DNA from: Rhexocercosporidium sp. MPI-PUGE-AT-0058
Taxonomy: Eukaryota; Ascomycota; Leotiomycetes; Helotiales
Length of the DNA: 64,000 nucleotides
Assembly: GCA_020746875.1 (NCBI GenBank)
Contig: JAGTJL010000004.1
Coordinates: 62,001-126,000 of the forward strand
Direction: 5' to 3'
Under the pieces are notes generated by a model. That model did no database searches and had not been told where the DNA came from. It saw nothing but the letters and a program-made list of their open reading frames with translations. How positions within the stretch are numbered: position 1 is the first letter of the stretch; every line of letters starts with the position of its first letter. The position numbers were made by a program, and so were the translations under genes. This document shows, one piece after another, positions 44,453-57,777 of this stretch.

Positions 44453-44658
44453 ATTGTTGTATTTTTACTTCTTGTGTGTTATTCCTTCTATTTCTTTTGT
44501 AAATTCAAGTTAATAATTATTTCTTCTCAACTTTCAACATCGCGCGACGTCTATCCTTGCTCTAATGTATTCACATTTCTTCAGAAACGTAACTGGTTGC
44601 TCATCCTATGTAATCTTACAAAATATTAGCATTTTGCTTCACAACGAAAAATCGTCTA

Positions 44659-46934
44659 TCACGTATTCGACGCCCCTTCATTCCAAGCATACCAAGGTAA
44701 ATTCTGCATGTCACCCATCATAGCCAACTCATCATAAGTTCCCCCTCCTCGCCCGATCCCCCCTCCCCCATAATCCAACATCAAATCGTTATCAAACCCA
44801 AACGCAGCAGTGGCAGCAGCGCCACCTGCATCTCCCGGTATGCTACTTCCACTCCCACTTGTTCCAACTACTCTCGTACTTCCTCCAGGAATGACCTGGC
44901 TAGAATCATCCATCATGTTTTTGCGCAGCTGCGCCAGTACTTTCCACATCTTTGTAGACGCAACTGACGAATTTGTAAAGCGGGCAAATACAACGTCGAT
45001 TTGCCGCTGCGCACGCTCTTTGTCGTTTTGTCGGGTCGTATGCCGTATGTCAGTAAGTGCTATGGAGGTTGCGAGCCAGGGAACAGGGGTACTAAATAGC
45101 CATTCCCAATTCAAGGCACTGAAGGTAGCGATGTGGTAAGTTATGGCTTCGAGGAGTTCGACGGCTGCGAGGAAGACTCTAATCGTGTGTTAGCGAAGGA
45201 CATGTGACTAGGCAGCCGATTGCTCAGCACGTACAGTACACCAAATGGAAAGGAAAGGGACTTACTGATATCGCTGCGGATCTGAGGGATTTACTTTTGT
45301 GTTTTCTGTTTGACGATGTCGAAGGGACAGTCTAAGTGTTGACACACGGACTTCGACGAGAGCCGCGATGACGGTTTGAGATGGATTGGTTCTGTCTGTC
45401 CTGGCCAAGTATTTCTGATTCAATGATGCCTCGGCTTGACTTAAGATGCTATGTCGCTTGTCGAAGTCCGTTCTGTCAACCGTTGAAAGAAGCCGAGTCG
45501 TGTCTGATATCTCTCGATGCACAAGAACATATGTGGTGTCTTTGAAACCCAGGGCATTTGGTGGGACGGATGATGGATTGGCGAATCGACTTGCGTGCCA
45601 ATCACGGTCATTTGCATTCCTGGGTGGGAGTGCATCGCATGTCTGTGGTAGACAGGATTCTGCACCGTATGATGTTATGGCTTGTGCATCAAGGATGCAG
45701 ATGTGATTCCATATCCTGGCGCGGATCTCCGTCACCCACGGTGAGAAAGGGAAGTGTTGGGAGTCTCGATGAATACCCATATTTTGGGCGAGACGAACTG
45801 CAACTGAGAGTAGAGGGATCGCATCTTTGTAAAGATTCTGTTGGAAGAGAAATGTCTGGAAGACTATCAGCTTTTGTTAGTTGCGCGAGGGAGGGTGTGA
45901 TGGCACCAAGTAATTAAGCAATGCTCCAAGACCATGAACTTTCTCTGTCCGGTGGAATCTAATTCTCGTCAAAGCAACTTGAGTTGATAATTGCAACCGT
46001 GATAATACCTCGCTTTTCGGTGTCGAGAATATGCCTTCAACCAACTCTGGACGCAAAGTGTTTACCGTCAAAGTGTAAATGGAGAACAGCAACGCTTCAA
46101 ACTCAAGCGGTAGATGGAAGGTACCTCGGCGATACATGCCCAGCTCTCTGGCAAATAACGACGAGTGAAGTGCTCGAGTGAATGGATTAACAGTCTCGAA
46201 GAAGTACTTGCAGAGCATGTTGCTTTCGTCAAGTGACGGGTGTGTCAGGCCGAGGCTCGCTGCTGAGAACGGAGAAGACATTCCCAGTACAGACATCGAG
46301 GCCCACTGAGAGGAATTATCATTCTCCATGATTGGATCATCGAACAATTGTCTTAGATCTTCAACCTGGCCAGGAATCAGTAAGTGATGTCAAGATACCG
46401 ACTTGACGGAAATACCTCGGTGATCAGACCCGGCCAGAAATCCGAGTCGAAACAGGCACTATAGCCATCTTGGAATAGTATTTGGCCGACTGGTGCAGTG
46501 AACTCAGTCGATTGCTGATTGGAGAACCTGTCATTCGGGGGGAAAGCTGCAGATATGCTGGGTTGATATGATTGTGGTCCAGACGGAGTCAAGTTGGGTG
46601 TGGTAGATCCCCTTAGCGACTGATTGGTTGCCTCCGGGCTGCTGGTGCCCAACCTCCCCGACGTCGTCTCGCCGACCATCATCGACTCCATCAACTTTTC
46701 CAACCTCGCGAGCCTCTCACGCAGCTCGGAGTCTGTTGACATCGTCGCATTGTTTACTTCTCGCGATGAACCGACGATGCTGTCACTGCTCTCATACGTG
46801 CATAGTTGTTTGGAGCGAACACAATTCGAACACGGTCGCGTCTTGTCGCAGCGTACCTTTCTCTTGCGGCAGCCGTGGCAGGGTCGGCCATGCGATGCGG
46901 CGCTTCCCTCGCCGTCTCCCTCTTGAGAGTTCAT
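44659..46934 (-). CDS. Zn2Cys6 transcription factor with fungal-specific transcription factor domain
   Basis: Nuclear regulator of about 695 residues in four exons: 46934-46416, 46365-45907, 45855-45266 and 45178-44659, phases consistent. Start at 46934 (MNSQEGDGEGSAASHGRP); the open frame upstream to 47141 is probably leader. The zinc cluster is CHGCRKRKVRCDKTRPCSNC then SKQLCTYE, followed by a coiled-coil linker (LRERLARLEKLMESMM). The middle homology region spans roughly residues 200-560 (CKYFFETVNPFTRALHSSLF, LLSVAVRLAQNMGIHRDS), like PF04082. A Gly-rich tail (DLMLDYGGGGIGRGGG) ends the protein. It lies downstream of the epimerase gene on the same strand and near the Old Yellow Enzyme gene, so it could control them; that is only positional evidence. 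Confidence 0.88.
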
Positions 46935-47415
46935 GAGGGCGGCGAGCCAGTCAAAGTCGATCCGTTTCTTGGTGTTTGGTCGTGTTGCTGAGTAAAGTGC
47001 GGATGTTGAGATAAATACGGCTGTCAAGTACAATTGTAGCTGGGATCTAGTTCGCGATGAACGCCTTGCCTGACCTCCACACACTGTTCTAGACCAGATC
47101 GCTAAACTTGTCATCACAGCCCCTGCGGGCCTCACAGGCAAGTCCTAGGGATTTATATGCGAGGACAGCTTCATGTTCAAATGACTTTCATTGTTCTATC
47201 CGATTACGGAATGCTGAGTCCTCCATTTACTTCCCAGCAACGTTCAGTCTGATCCAAAAGAAATGTTGTGCCCAGCTTTTAAGCACCCGCACCGAAATAA
47301 ATCCGGGTACAGGCCACTGACAATTTTCCATAGACGGATATTTCACGGAGACATGTTCAAATTGAACCCTTTGAGATATTTCCTAATCGATAGCAGTCAG
47401 TTTGTTTTGCAGCCC
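46935..47415. other. Intergenic between regulator and epimerase gene
   Basis: Promoter region of the regulator and 3' region of the epimerase. Frames running through 46624-46991 are shadows of the regulator. Confidence 0.5.
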
Positions 47416-48656
47416 CTATTTGTCGAAGGTGGTCGTGGATGACTGTGTGCCCAGCGTCGCCACCTCTGCGGCAATCATTGCTGGCAGGCTCTGCTGGAAG
47501 AGCGGCCCCTTGGCCTTCCAACCAAGCTTCTCGATCCTATCCGATCGACTTCTGCAGTTGCCTCCCCAGATCAAAGGAGCCCAAGGGTGCAAAGCCGAAG
47601 CATCAGCGACGGAAAGCTTGTCAATCTGTGCGCTCTGAATCAGTCCTTGATCAAATGCAATCTTCGAGACAGCTTCAGCTACATCGCCCCATTTCTGCAC
47701 CACGGTTAGTTCATCACAGTTGAGCGTACCGACTCGGGAACTCGTACAAACTGATCCGCGGCGACGAAATAATACCCGTCTTGTCCCCAATCGGCCTTCC
47801 CTCCATTTGGCTTCAAAGCTTCTTCCACGAGAAGTATGAATGCAGACGCGATGTCATCGATGTGGGTTTCTTTTTGGATCGTCAGCATGCATAGAACACG
47901 TCTCAGACGAGGCTACTCACGATCCCAGACATTCTTGCCCTCGAGGACCTGGAACCCCTTCCCACGCTTGAGGGTGGCCTCGATGAAAAACGGAACCTGG
48001 ATACTTCTGGTCTTCAATGGTCCCTTTCCAACCCCATGAATCATAGGTGGCGATACAATGGCGGTAGGAACGGAGAACTTCTTTTGCGCCTCCAATAGCG
48101 CCATGTCGACATCTCGATGGACATGATTCTCCAGTGGAAACGAAGTGATTTGCTTCAAGTCTGCGATGTCAGAGTAGACTTTCGATGAAGGTTGACCTTC
48201 TCCGGTTAGCAAATACTCGAGATTTACTTCCTCGAGACTCACCGAATCCATTGGGGACTTCGTTAAGCATTCCGGTGCCAGCAACGTGGATGAGATAGCC
48301 TGGAGATGGCTTTCTCTGACCCAACCCCTCAACAAGCGCCAAGACACCTGGAATATGGTCCGCAGACGCAGTTTCTATCCAACATCAGCCCGTGTCACGA
48401 AAAAGTATAAAATAAAACACATACGAAGTACGACGTCGGCCTTGGATCCTTCTTTGATCATCAACTCCTTGTCATCCAGGTCTCCGATGACAGTCTCGAT
48501 TTTTGGCCACCGACCATGCACGATGGAATTCTGCTCCTCGTTTCTCACGAGAACGACGATCATCCATTCTGGATGTTTCTCCATCAGACGCACCACAGTG
48601 TGGCCACCCACATAGCCGGAGACACCTGTCACAAAGATTCTTGGAGAGGCAGACAT
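47416..48656 (-). CDS. NAD(P)-dependent epimerase/dehydratase-like extended SDR
   Basis: Cytosolic oxidoreductase of about 346 residues, length normal for the family. Five exons: 48656-48425, 48374-48243, 48196-47921, 47869-47748 and 47694-47416, phases consistent. Starts MSASPRIFVTGVSGYVGGHT with the Rossmann motif GVSGYVGG (G-x-x-G-x-x-G). Other landmarks: TVIGDLDDKE (acidic motif after beta strand 3), YLIHVAGTGMLNE, FSVPTAIVSPPMIHGVGKGP, then after splicing the HIDDIASAFILLVEEAL motif. The classical YxxxK pair is not evident, so it belongs to the atypical SDR/NmrA-like side of the family. It is divergent from the Old Yellow Enzyme gene. Substrate unknown. Confidence 0.85.
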
Positions 48657-49279
48657 GATTCGCGAAGACGTGTTTTGGTGGGATGAAATTATTTAGAAAG
48701 ACTTTGAAGCTTGTTGATTGAGTGAGAGTACGAATGATTCTGAGCTGATGCTTCTTTCTGGTTGCGCTCATCCTCACTTATATCCTCCATTTGCACCCCA
48801 TTTTTGCTTGCTTATTACATCAATTCCAATCAACATGAATCTCATTTCTCAGCGACAATTTCAAAGCGACCTCCATGATGCGGCTGTCGTCCACCATCAA
48901 GATGAGGCTATTCCCAATGCCAAGCTTTGCAAATTCTCAAAATGGTGTAGTCTTTCGGCGGGCTCGCCGCTGTCAGCGAGCCTTCGCCGAGATGCGGGCA
49001 GCGTATGCTGAGTCAGCCACCCCTCGCCTCGCTCGCCTCGCCGTAAACAAGACGCCATTTGCAGGTACGCGAGTCGATGCCGGTTGATTATTCAGAACGG
49101 GATGACTGAGTCCCGGTTGATGTTGCACAGCTCTCATGTCTATGTCTATGACGGCATTGGGCTCAATTATATATATAAATATCCTGCAATAGGGGCGGAT
49201 GTTCGTCTGGTCTGCAAGCACTAAGTTGTTCGAACCCATTAATCAATTCAACAAACATCCACATCACGGATCTCCCATA
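48657..49279. promoter_or_regulatory. Divergent promoter between epimerase and Old Yellow Enzyme genes
   Basis: The 623 bases between two opposing start codons should carry both promoters. A small perfect hairpin (GGCTCGC ... GCGAGCC, 48961-48982) lies inside; it may be chance. The stretch 49141-49200 contains TATATATATAAAT-like sequence that could serve as a TATA element for the rightward gene. Confidence 0.5.
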
Positions 49280-50809
<1,530 letters not shown>

Positions 50810-51093
50810 CTCGTACGGGATGATGATAAGGGAGCAGCTCTGTTGGAGGTGTTGTCAAGGTCGGATAATGGGAATGTGTGGGCTATGATGAATGGGATTT
50901 GGAGATGATGAAACTTCAAATCTGGGCTGGGAGCGAGTGTATGAAGTTAACTTTCATTTGCGAATGCTTAAAGGTATTAATAACAAAAACACATCTGCTC
51001 TTTAGTCTGTTACACTTTCTACACGACACATCCGCTTTTCACACAATTTTACAACGTCTGTTATTTTTCTTGCATCTGAAAAACGAGACGCCA

Positions 51094-51954
51094 TTAATTC
51101 CACGCCTCATCAACCCACGACCTCTCCCTAAAATCATCCTGCCAGAACAATCCCAACTCCGGCTTCAATTTATACCTGCACCACTTCCCCTTCGCGAACA
51201 TCCCCACCCCATAATTATGCTACTCAACTATCGGGCTCTTATAATCATGCACCTTCTTCGCCTTATCAATACCTCTACGGCTCTGTTGCATAACACCCTC
51301 AGCACTCAGCAGCGTATCTAACTCCGCAAAATTGGCATGCTATCCTTATTCTTTCTCATGCGTACACAGCGCCAAACGCGTATTCCTCTCATTGTCTATC
51401 ACATACCCACTACTAAACCCCGCATTCGTACACTCACCTTTAAGCATAGTACAAACAGCCCCCAGCCCACTCGGGAAAACAAGTGCATCACAACGATCAC
51501 AGTTACACACTTTCATGCCGGCACATCCATACCTGGCAGCTACCCAGAAACAGCTTCCCGAATCCTCGGACTGCACCCTTTTCGCGCGCTGGACGACTAA
51601 ATCATCTTGTAAGTATTTGTTGTACCTTTTTGTTCCAGGGCAGGACTTGCTCCCGTGTATGTTGCGGCAGAGGTGTTAGGCGTGTCGTTTTTTGACGTCG
51701 AGTTTGGCGCCTTCGCGGAAACACCAGCGTGAGGATGTACCTTTTTCGGAGTGGACTTGGTCGTTGCGGTAGGGGAGGGTTGGTTTTGAGCAGGTTTGTG
51801 GTATCCTGGGCGATCCGCGGCTTTCGAGGGTGGTGTTGTTCGATGTGTTGGAATTTTTATTGGTGCGTGACCCGGTTGGAGAAAGTTCGATATTATTGGA
51901 TCGAAACAATGAATCCAAGACCTTACTGGGTGATTCTGGGGTCGCCATTGGCAA
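51094..51954 (-). pseudogene. Decayed paralogue of the secreted Cys-rich protein
   Basis: Reading leftward from 51954 a single frame runs to a final TAA at 51094-51096 but is broken by four in-frame stops (51678-51676, 51348-51346, 51342-51340, 51222-51220). Between them are clear relatives of the intact secreted protein at 43295-44452: TCSKPTLPYRN and SSRWCFREG (compare TLPYRTPL and KSWCFRPG), LCRNI, DDLVVQRAK, KVCNCDRCDALVFPSGLG, ECTNAGFSSGYV and AELDTLLSAEG. The frame is never shifted, so decay was by point changes. The 5' part with the signal peptide is not recognisable upstream of 51954. The gene order suggests an old dispersed duplication about 7 kb away. Confidence 0.85.
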
Positions 51955-52813
51955 GATGCAGGTCTTGACCTAGATTTCCGTGATGTCATCCGTCTATTTG
52001 ATGTCGGAGCAGAATTGGATTGGAATCGCAGCGCCGGGAACATTTACTATCAGAGTTACCACCTTGGCGAAAGCTTCAGTAAGAGTTGTAGTTGTCGCGT
52101 GGATAAGTTGTAGGTGTTGTTGTGCTAGTTGTACAATGTTAAGTGACTGGAGGCATTGTTCTTGAGACTTCGATATCGAAGGAGGTGAACCCAAGAAATG
52201 TTAGAATAGTTAACACACTTATCGAGACAATTCTAGTCAGTTTTCCTGTCTCGATGGGGTTCGGTAGTGACAGCAATACCTTGGTTTCGACTGGCCTGAA
52301 GTCTGGTTCTCTAAAGTCGGATCACTCCTACTTGCACCGAGTTTGCTTTAGCGGAGAAGGAGCTAGACACAGAACTATCGTCTAGGGTCTAGAGCAAAGG
52401 GACAAAACATCATTGCATTGATCTGATTCGGGTATTTTGATTATTAGTTGCTGGCAGGTGCAAATTTCGGCGCCACGCCACTTGAGATATTGTGTGATCA
52501 CAGAGGATTGGCTTTGGTTTCGCTTCCGAGCGTTGGGTCCGAGGTGTGATACTGCCAACAAAGAATCAGATGCAGAGGAACGCTCAAAACTCGAATGTAG
52601 TTTAAATTCTGTGGAGTATGAGTAGTCATTGTTTTTAATGAAGTGCACCAATGGTGTTCCGATATCACATCTGAAACCGCCGTCTCAAGTTTAACTCTGA
52701 TTTCCTCAAAGACTCGTGGGCACATCCAACAGGACAATTAAGTATACCAGTTTCATCACGTATAGGACATACTCTACCATCCATGAGCATACCTTCCGCG
52801 ATTTCTAAGGGGA
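51955..52813. other. Spacer, possibly the eroded 5' end of the decayed paralogue
   Basis: A minus-strand frame at 51994-52194 has no similarity that I can see to the intact gene. Nothing else is supported. Confidence 0.35.
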
Positions 52814-53323
52814 TCAATCTGAATCCTCATCATCCATGAAATCTAACGTCAACCATCCTAGCGGAACGCCGTCGTCTAACGTATTCATTCTCTGCCGAAT
52901 ATTATGTAGCCGATCTCCAATATTGAACTCGATTAAGGTATTCATTATCCTGCTCGAACCCTTCATCATACCATATTCATCCACAATTTTCTCCAGTATT
53001 CTCATCAGTAGCGCTTCGTCATTCGGCTCATTTGGGAATTCCTCCTGCCTTCCATTCAGGATATCTTCAGCAAGAACCAATATGTCGGGGGCCATGAACA
53101 CCGGCTGCCGGCTCGTCACCCACTTCACAAGCACCCAGTCGCCGGCATTGAGTTGTTCTACTAGTCCCCATTGCACCTCCCAGTTCGCTCTATGGATGTC
53201 CATCAAGGCACGCCGGTGTAGATCGATGGCCGGCCAGGTATTTTTCTGTGCAGCCTGCGGACCAGAAGATCCAACCAAAGTGGATGAGGAGTCGAGGGGA
53301 CTTGGGACAGGACCTGAATCCAT
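52814..53323 (-). CDS. Small unknown protein
   Basis: Single-exon frame of 169 residues, starting MDSGPVPSPLDSSSTLVGSS. The first 30 residues are Ser/Pro-rich; the rest is helical and acidic with LHRRALMDIHRANWEVQWGL, QLNAGDWVLVKWV and an acidic end (WLTLDFMDDEDSD). No domain recognised. The full-length frame on the opposite strand is a shadow. A real gene is likely but unproven. Confidence 0.55.
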   Translation of the reverse strand: MDSGPVPSPLDSSSTLVGSSGPQAAQKNTWPAIDLHRRALMDIHRANWEVQWGLVEQLNAGDWVLVKWVTSRQPVFMAPDILVLAEDILNGRQEEFPNEPNDEALLMRILEKIVDEYGMMKGSSRIMNTLIEFNIGDRLHNIRQRMNTLDDGVPLGWLTLDFMDDEDSD

Positions 53324-54345
53324 TGAGAGGTCTTGATGGGTTTCGATCCGTCATATACTTCTTCTAGAATTTGCTCTGGAGGTTAAGAACCTTATGTGGG
53401 CGAGAGCTTGTGTTTTTCGATTGGGGGAATGCCTGTTTTTGCCGGGCCTGTTAGGTCCCCGGTTGACGATACTTGACGCCATAGAGAAATTGAAACACCA
53501 CCCACTAATGATGTGCGGGATTATGTTCTTGCGTTTGATCGCAAACAGGAAAATGGAAATCTGGCTTTGGAAGGTTGGGCATTTGATCGTCGAAGGACGG
53601 AGGGGAAGGAGCTGACCACTTGCCCTTTTCTAAGCGAGAACAGGAAGGAACGATCACAACAATTGTCACACCCACCCTTATGATTTGAGTCGGCGCCGGC
53701 CGGGGATTGATAATCCATATCAAAATATCTCATTAAATATTACGTGCACACTCCGACAAATGGTGTTTTTGAGCTTATGGTCCAGATCATAAGTAAAATT
53801 AGTCAAAAGTGAGTATGTCAGACGAGGTAGTTTATCAGACAGCTTATCCAAACGCAATGACTCCTTCGCACATGCTCTATGAGGAAGCGATGCGTATGTT
53901 TTTCTTTTTCTTGAGCCTACTACCGAATTAGCAGATTCTTTTGACTCATCCTAACCTTCACATAACCGGAACACGGCAATTCGAAGTTGCTAGCTCATTT
54001 CTCGAAGCAATTTAGGACGGAGAAGTTCCCTATAGAGCGTCATTTTTTTCCACACAGATTTATCTCCGCTTGATCAATCCAATCCAATATATAGATTGTG
54101 TGGGAAGCGGCACTAGATAACGGCTCAAGTATGATGTGTGACCCACCCACACTGCTGTAAGCGGACTGCCTGTCCAGAAGCCAACCATCAATGTGCTTTA
54201 CAACGGTTCAAGACAACTTAACATTTTGAATTATTCTCGAGTTTCCAAGCAGACAAAAATCTTTCGATCTTTTCCACCAACTTCCACAATCACCAAAAAC
54301 CTCTTTCGAAGTCTATTTATTTGATCCCTTTCGAAGGAAAACAAA
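53324..54345. other. Intergenic, no supported gene
   Basis: Short frames on both strands, no domain. Contains the promoter of the next locus. Confidence 0.5.
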
Positions 54346-54755
54346 ATGAGTGACCGAACGATTACACCTCTCATTGCTTCCAAGATGGCACAAATGAGCA
54401 TTGGCGATGACCAAACAAACAAAACACAAACGATAGGTCAATTACACAGGTCTCTGAGGAATGATGAGATAAATGAGTCTTCGAGAAAAGATGGAGCATG
54501 CAGTCACACTCTCTCAAACGAAACGGCCTCCAACGGAAGCAGAGGACGAGGCGTTCGGGGCGTTCTCCAAAAGTCATCAGAGCGTTTCTGGTGGGGAGTC
54601 TGTGGCACAGGAAAGGCGCCGAAGCAAAAATGCGTCGAGAGGGACTGTTTGTTCATGACTTTTCATGTCATTACTGTGGCTTCATGCTTGATGAAGTAAA
54701 CGAATGCATCGACTGTGGAACGGATAGTTCTAGCGTCATGAACTGGATCTCCTAG
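54346..54755 (+). pseudogene. Small zinc-ribbon-like gene broken by two apparent frameshifts
   Basis: Three successive frames together look like one protein of about 135 residues: frame 1 from ATG 54346 (MSDRTITPLIASKMAQMSIG), frame 2 from about 54480 (SLREKMEHAVTLSQ ... EAEDEAFGAFSKSHQSVSGG, ending RRRSK) and frame 3 from about 54630 (MRREGLFVHDFSCHYCGFML then DEVNECIDCG, stop 54755). The end has CHYC and CIDC pairs nine residues apart, a zinc-ribbon pattern. The second shift falls at an A5 run (54628-54632 region) and the first near an A4 run, so these may be read errors. No normal intron solves either. I do not recognise the family. Confidence 0.5.
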
Positions 54756-56774
54756 CAACCTGATAATACTAGAAATTAGAAGAGAACGACTTGTCTGCAT
54801 ATCGGAAACCTGAGGATAGGAGTCAAAAGCATCAGTCACATCTGTAAAGTTTGTTGTTGGGGATGCTCCGTTTTAGACTATCCATTTGTGCAAGCGTACA
54901 GATCTATTTAGCGCTTTGGCTGAGTTTGGTCATAGAATTTCACAGCCAGCGTATAGAGCCCCAAAATTGCTCTTTTTGTGTTATTTTTATCCAAATAATT
55001 CTGATATGTGGGCATATTCCAGCCATTCAAAAGTCCTCACCGAGTGCTCTATAATTTCCTTCTGGAAAGGCCAACAACTCGCCCTGACGACGTATCTAAA
55101 GGCCATTCCTTGTAGCTGAAGATTACGAGCCTAAATGGCAGGGCGGAGCGTCATTTTTTACTTTTTTTTTTCTCGAAGATGTGATGAGATCATCGACATG
55201 ACTGAGTAGAACCAAATTGACTTCGTAAATATTTGTTCGGATTCGCCACAGCATAGCCTCTGAGAGTATAATGACTGAGAACATTCCTGGCTGTCTCGTA
55301 ATGAGTCATTTCCTTCAATAAATAATATCTTCGTCCGATAGATGATCTAATTTTTGAACCCAGTCTCATCGCTCGTTTCTCCTCAAAAGCTGCGAGCCTG
55401 TGCCGACTTTGGACAACTCGGTCTCCTGAAAGCATCATATCCTTCCATCATCACCAAGTCACATGACATTAACCCATTGGTGACATTATACGAAAAGATT
55501 CATTGCGAGACGTTTCGATTCAGGAGCACAGAGCAGTTTTAAATATAGTTATTCCCAGTACTATTCATCTTCTTTTCTTCAGAATTATCACTCCACTTCA
55601 CACTAGAAGTCGACCAAATGTTCATCCAAAATCATGTCAAACATGTTCAATCAGCCATTCCCACCCCGCCACGTAATGTTGACCCACAAGCTGCCCAATA
55701 CATCGAAACAAACACTAAGCGCCTGCCAGCCCCCCGCGCCCGGACTCTGGTGATCAAACTAGAGAGACCTTTGTTCTTTCGTCACACCTCTTGATACTGT
55801 CGCTGTCATGGCTTCATCCATGATACAAAGTTATAAAAAGCGCTCGCATATCTGACCACAAATTCAATACAGCCTCGCCTCTCGGAGATCAATATATGGA
55901 AGCCATACTCGCGCATACGAAAACTCGATATCGAACGGCAAGAGAGCGAAGCATGCCCCCAGAAATTGAAGCGGAATTATCGTGGAAATAATTGAGCTGT
56001 CTCCTGCGCATCGAGCTTGCCCGTTCGAAGCTCCTGGTTCGATATTTCGAGGATGTGAGGATGAAGAAGATGAAGAAGAAGAAGAAGAAGAAGAAGAAGA
56101 AGAAGAAGAAGAAGAAGAAGAAGAAGAAGAAGAAGAAGAAGAAGAAGAAGAAGAAGAAGAAGAAGAAGAAGGGTTATTTGAATGCGCCTGTATGATTTCG
56201 TTGGTGTATGACTAGTTTTCGGTTTGAGAACCCCATGCTTGCTTTCGGCGTATGATCATAATTAGTTGCACTGGGGTTTGTATATGGGTTCTGGTGGACG
56301 CCAAAATGGTGAATACAAAGATTTTAGGTCTTTTTACACTTCCATTCTTTGTGCCTCTCTCCAGCACTGGTCTCATCATCTGGTAAATTGTTTCCAATCC
56401 ATCTTTTAAATTTTCGTCCAGCTGCAGAAATCTCATATGCGACCTCCTGGTCACCTCCTGGTAGCCTTCCACAGCCTCGCCTATTCAGAGACCCTAGCCG
56501 CCTTGCTGCAAAGCAGCAGCCACTTTGTCCAATTATATCGACGCATTGTGACATGTCAGAGGCATTTGAGCTGCAGCTTCGGTTGGTTGGGCGTATTGTT
56601 GCTCGAGTCGGCCTCGTGCATTAATGCAAATGAACAAGCCTCTGACCTCGAGGCAACCCAACACACGACACGATGAAGACACCGAGACAATATCAACTCT
56701 AGATCAACTGGTATAAAGAAAGCATCTTGGATCTTCTTTTGGGTCGTCCTCGAGAGTGCTACTTGGCCCTCAAA
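54756..56774. other. Gene-poor stretch with a GAA tract
   Basis: No supported gene in 2 kb. Several short frames on both strands without domains. A pure trinucleotide tract at 56072-56170 is listed separately. Confidence 0.5.
56072..56170 (+). repeat. (GAA)33 microsatellite
   Basis: About 33 uninterrupted GAA units, preceded by imperfect ATGAAGAAG units from 56061. In the plus frames it would encode poly-Glu or poly-Lys, but no real gene seems to contain it. Confidence 0.95.
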
Positions 56775-57777
56775 ATGCCTCCAGTCTTCCAGCCTTTCGA
56801 CGAAGCTACAGCCTCTCGTGGACAGTTGCAGCCACCCCCGGTACATGCAGATAACCCACCACTGATTCCTGGTGATGTTTGTGTTGGATGTATAGTATGG
56901 CTCCCACCAAAGGATGTCAATCGCCCGAGTATCAGATGTGTCAACGAAAGTTGTTGTGGGAAGAGGGAACTTGACGATGGCGGGCACAACCATCCTGTGG
57001 TCGTTCTGAAGATTCGGCAGAAAAAAGGGTCAATCGTGATTGGAGATTTGATATGTACTGTTGCTAGTGTAAGTACTATTGTTGGAAAATAGAGACATGG
57101 CCTTACATATTCATCAGGTCACAACGTTCTCCGGCACGTCGCTGTCGAAATATCTGTCAAGACGTCGGCGCCGACAGGCATCCATCCCCATCTTCGATCC
57201 CGAAGCAACTGCACTCACATCACCAAGAGCAGCTTCTCTGGTTCAACTCAAAATGGAGGACGGGCGTCTTAAGAAACAATCCTACATCCGTCTTCAGCAC
57301 ACTTACCGAATTCCAGTATCGATGTTAGGACAGTACGCGTATCGGAACAGCCGCGCTTATAAACGTAGACTTTCGTATGAGAGCTATTGCGCACTCATGG
57401 AATTACTATCACTGCCACCAGAAAAGTACGAGGTTACGGCCTCGCTGTACGAGACGGAGAATCAACGACTATTGGACTTGGCGAGGTCTAGCCTTCCATC
57501 TGTTGTCCAGGCACACCGGGCAGCACATCCAGTGACAAACCCAACTCACCCTAGTCACTACGGAGGCGGCGGAACGATACCGGCGCGCCCACAAGCTGCT
57601 GGTTACATCCCTCCAGCCCATACCTATCCTCAAATTAGGTACCATAGGGAACCAGAAAGTCACGGGGATGGCATTGGAGGTGGCGGAGGTTCTTTCGTCT
57701 GGAAATGTGTTGCTGGGGTGGTCATCGTTGGTCTGGCCTGGTGGAACTTTTGGAGAACTCCGTCGACGCAAAGATAG
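56775..57777 (+). CDS. Unknown tail-anchored membrane protein
   Basis: About 317 residues in two exons (56775-57068, 57118-57777; intron GTAAGT...TCAG of 49 bases). Start MPPVFQPFDEATASRGQLQP; an upstream in-frame start at 56727 is less likely. The first domain has GDVCVGCIVWLPPKD and HNHPVVVLKIRQKKGSIVIG, with four cysteines (IRCVNESCCGK) that could bind a metal. A helical middle (YESYCALMELLSLPPEKYEV) and a Pro/Gly/His-rich linker precede one C-terminal hydrophobic segment (VWKCVAGVVIVGLAWWNFW) and a short basic end, so the protein is probably anchored by its tail in an internal membrane. I believe such proteins are common in filamentous ascomycetes but know no function. Confidence 0.75.

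Noticed and set aside
48961..48982. Seven-base hairpin in the epimerase/OYE promoter
   Set aside because: Too short and in GC-rich sequence; a chance event cannot be excluded and no second copy was found.
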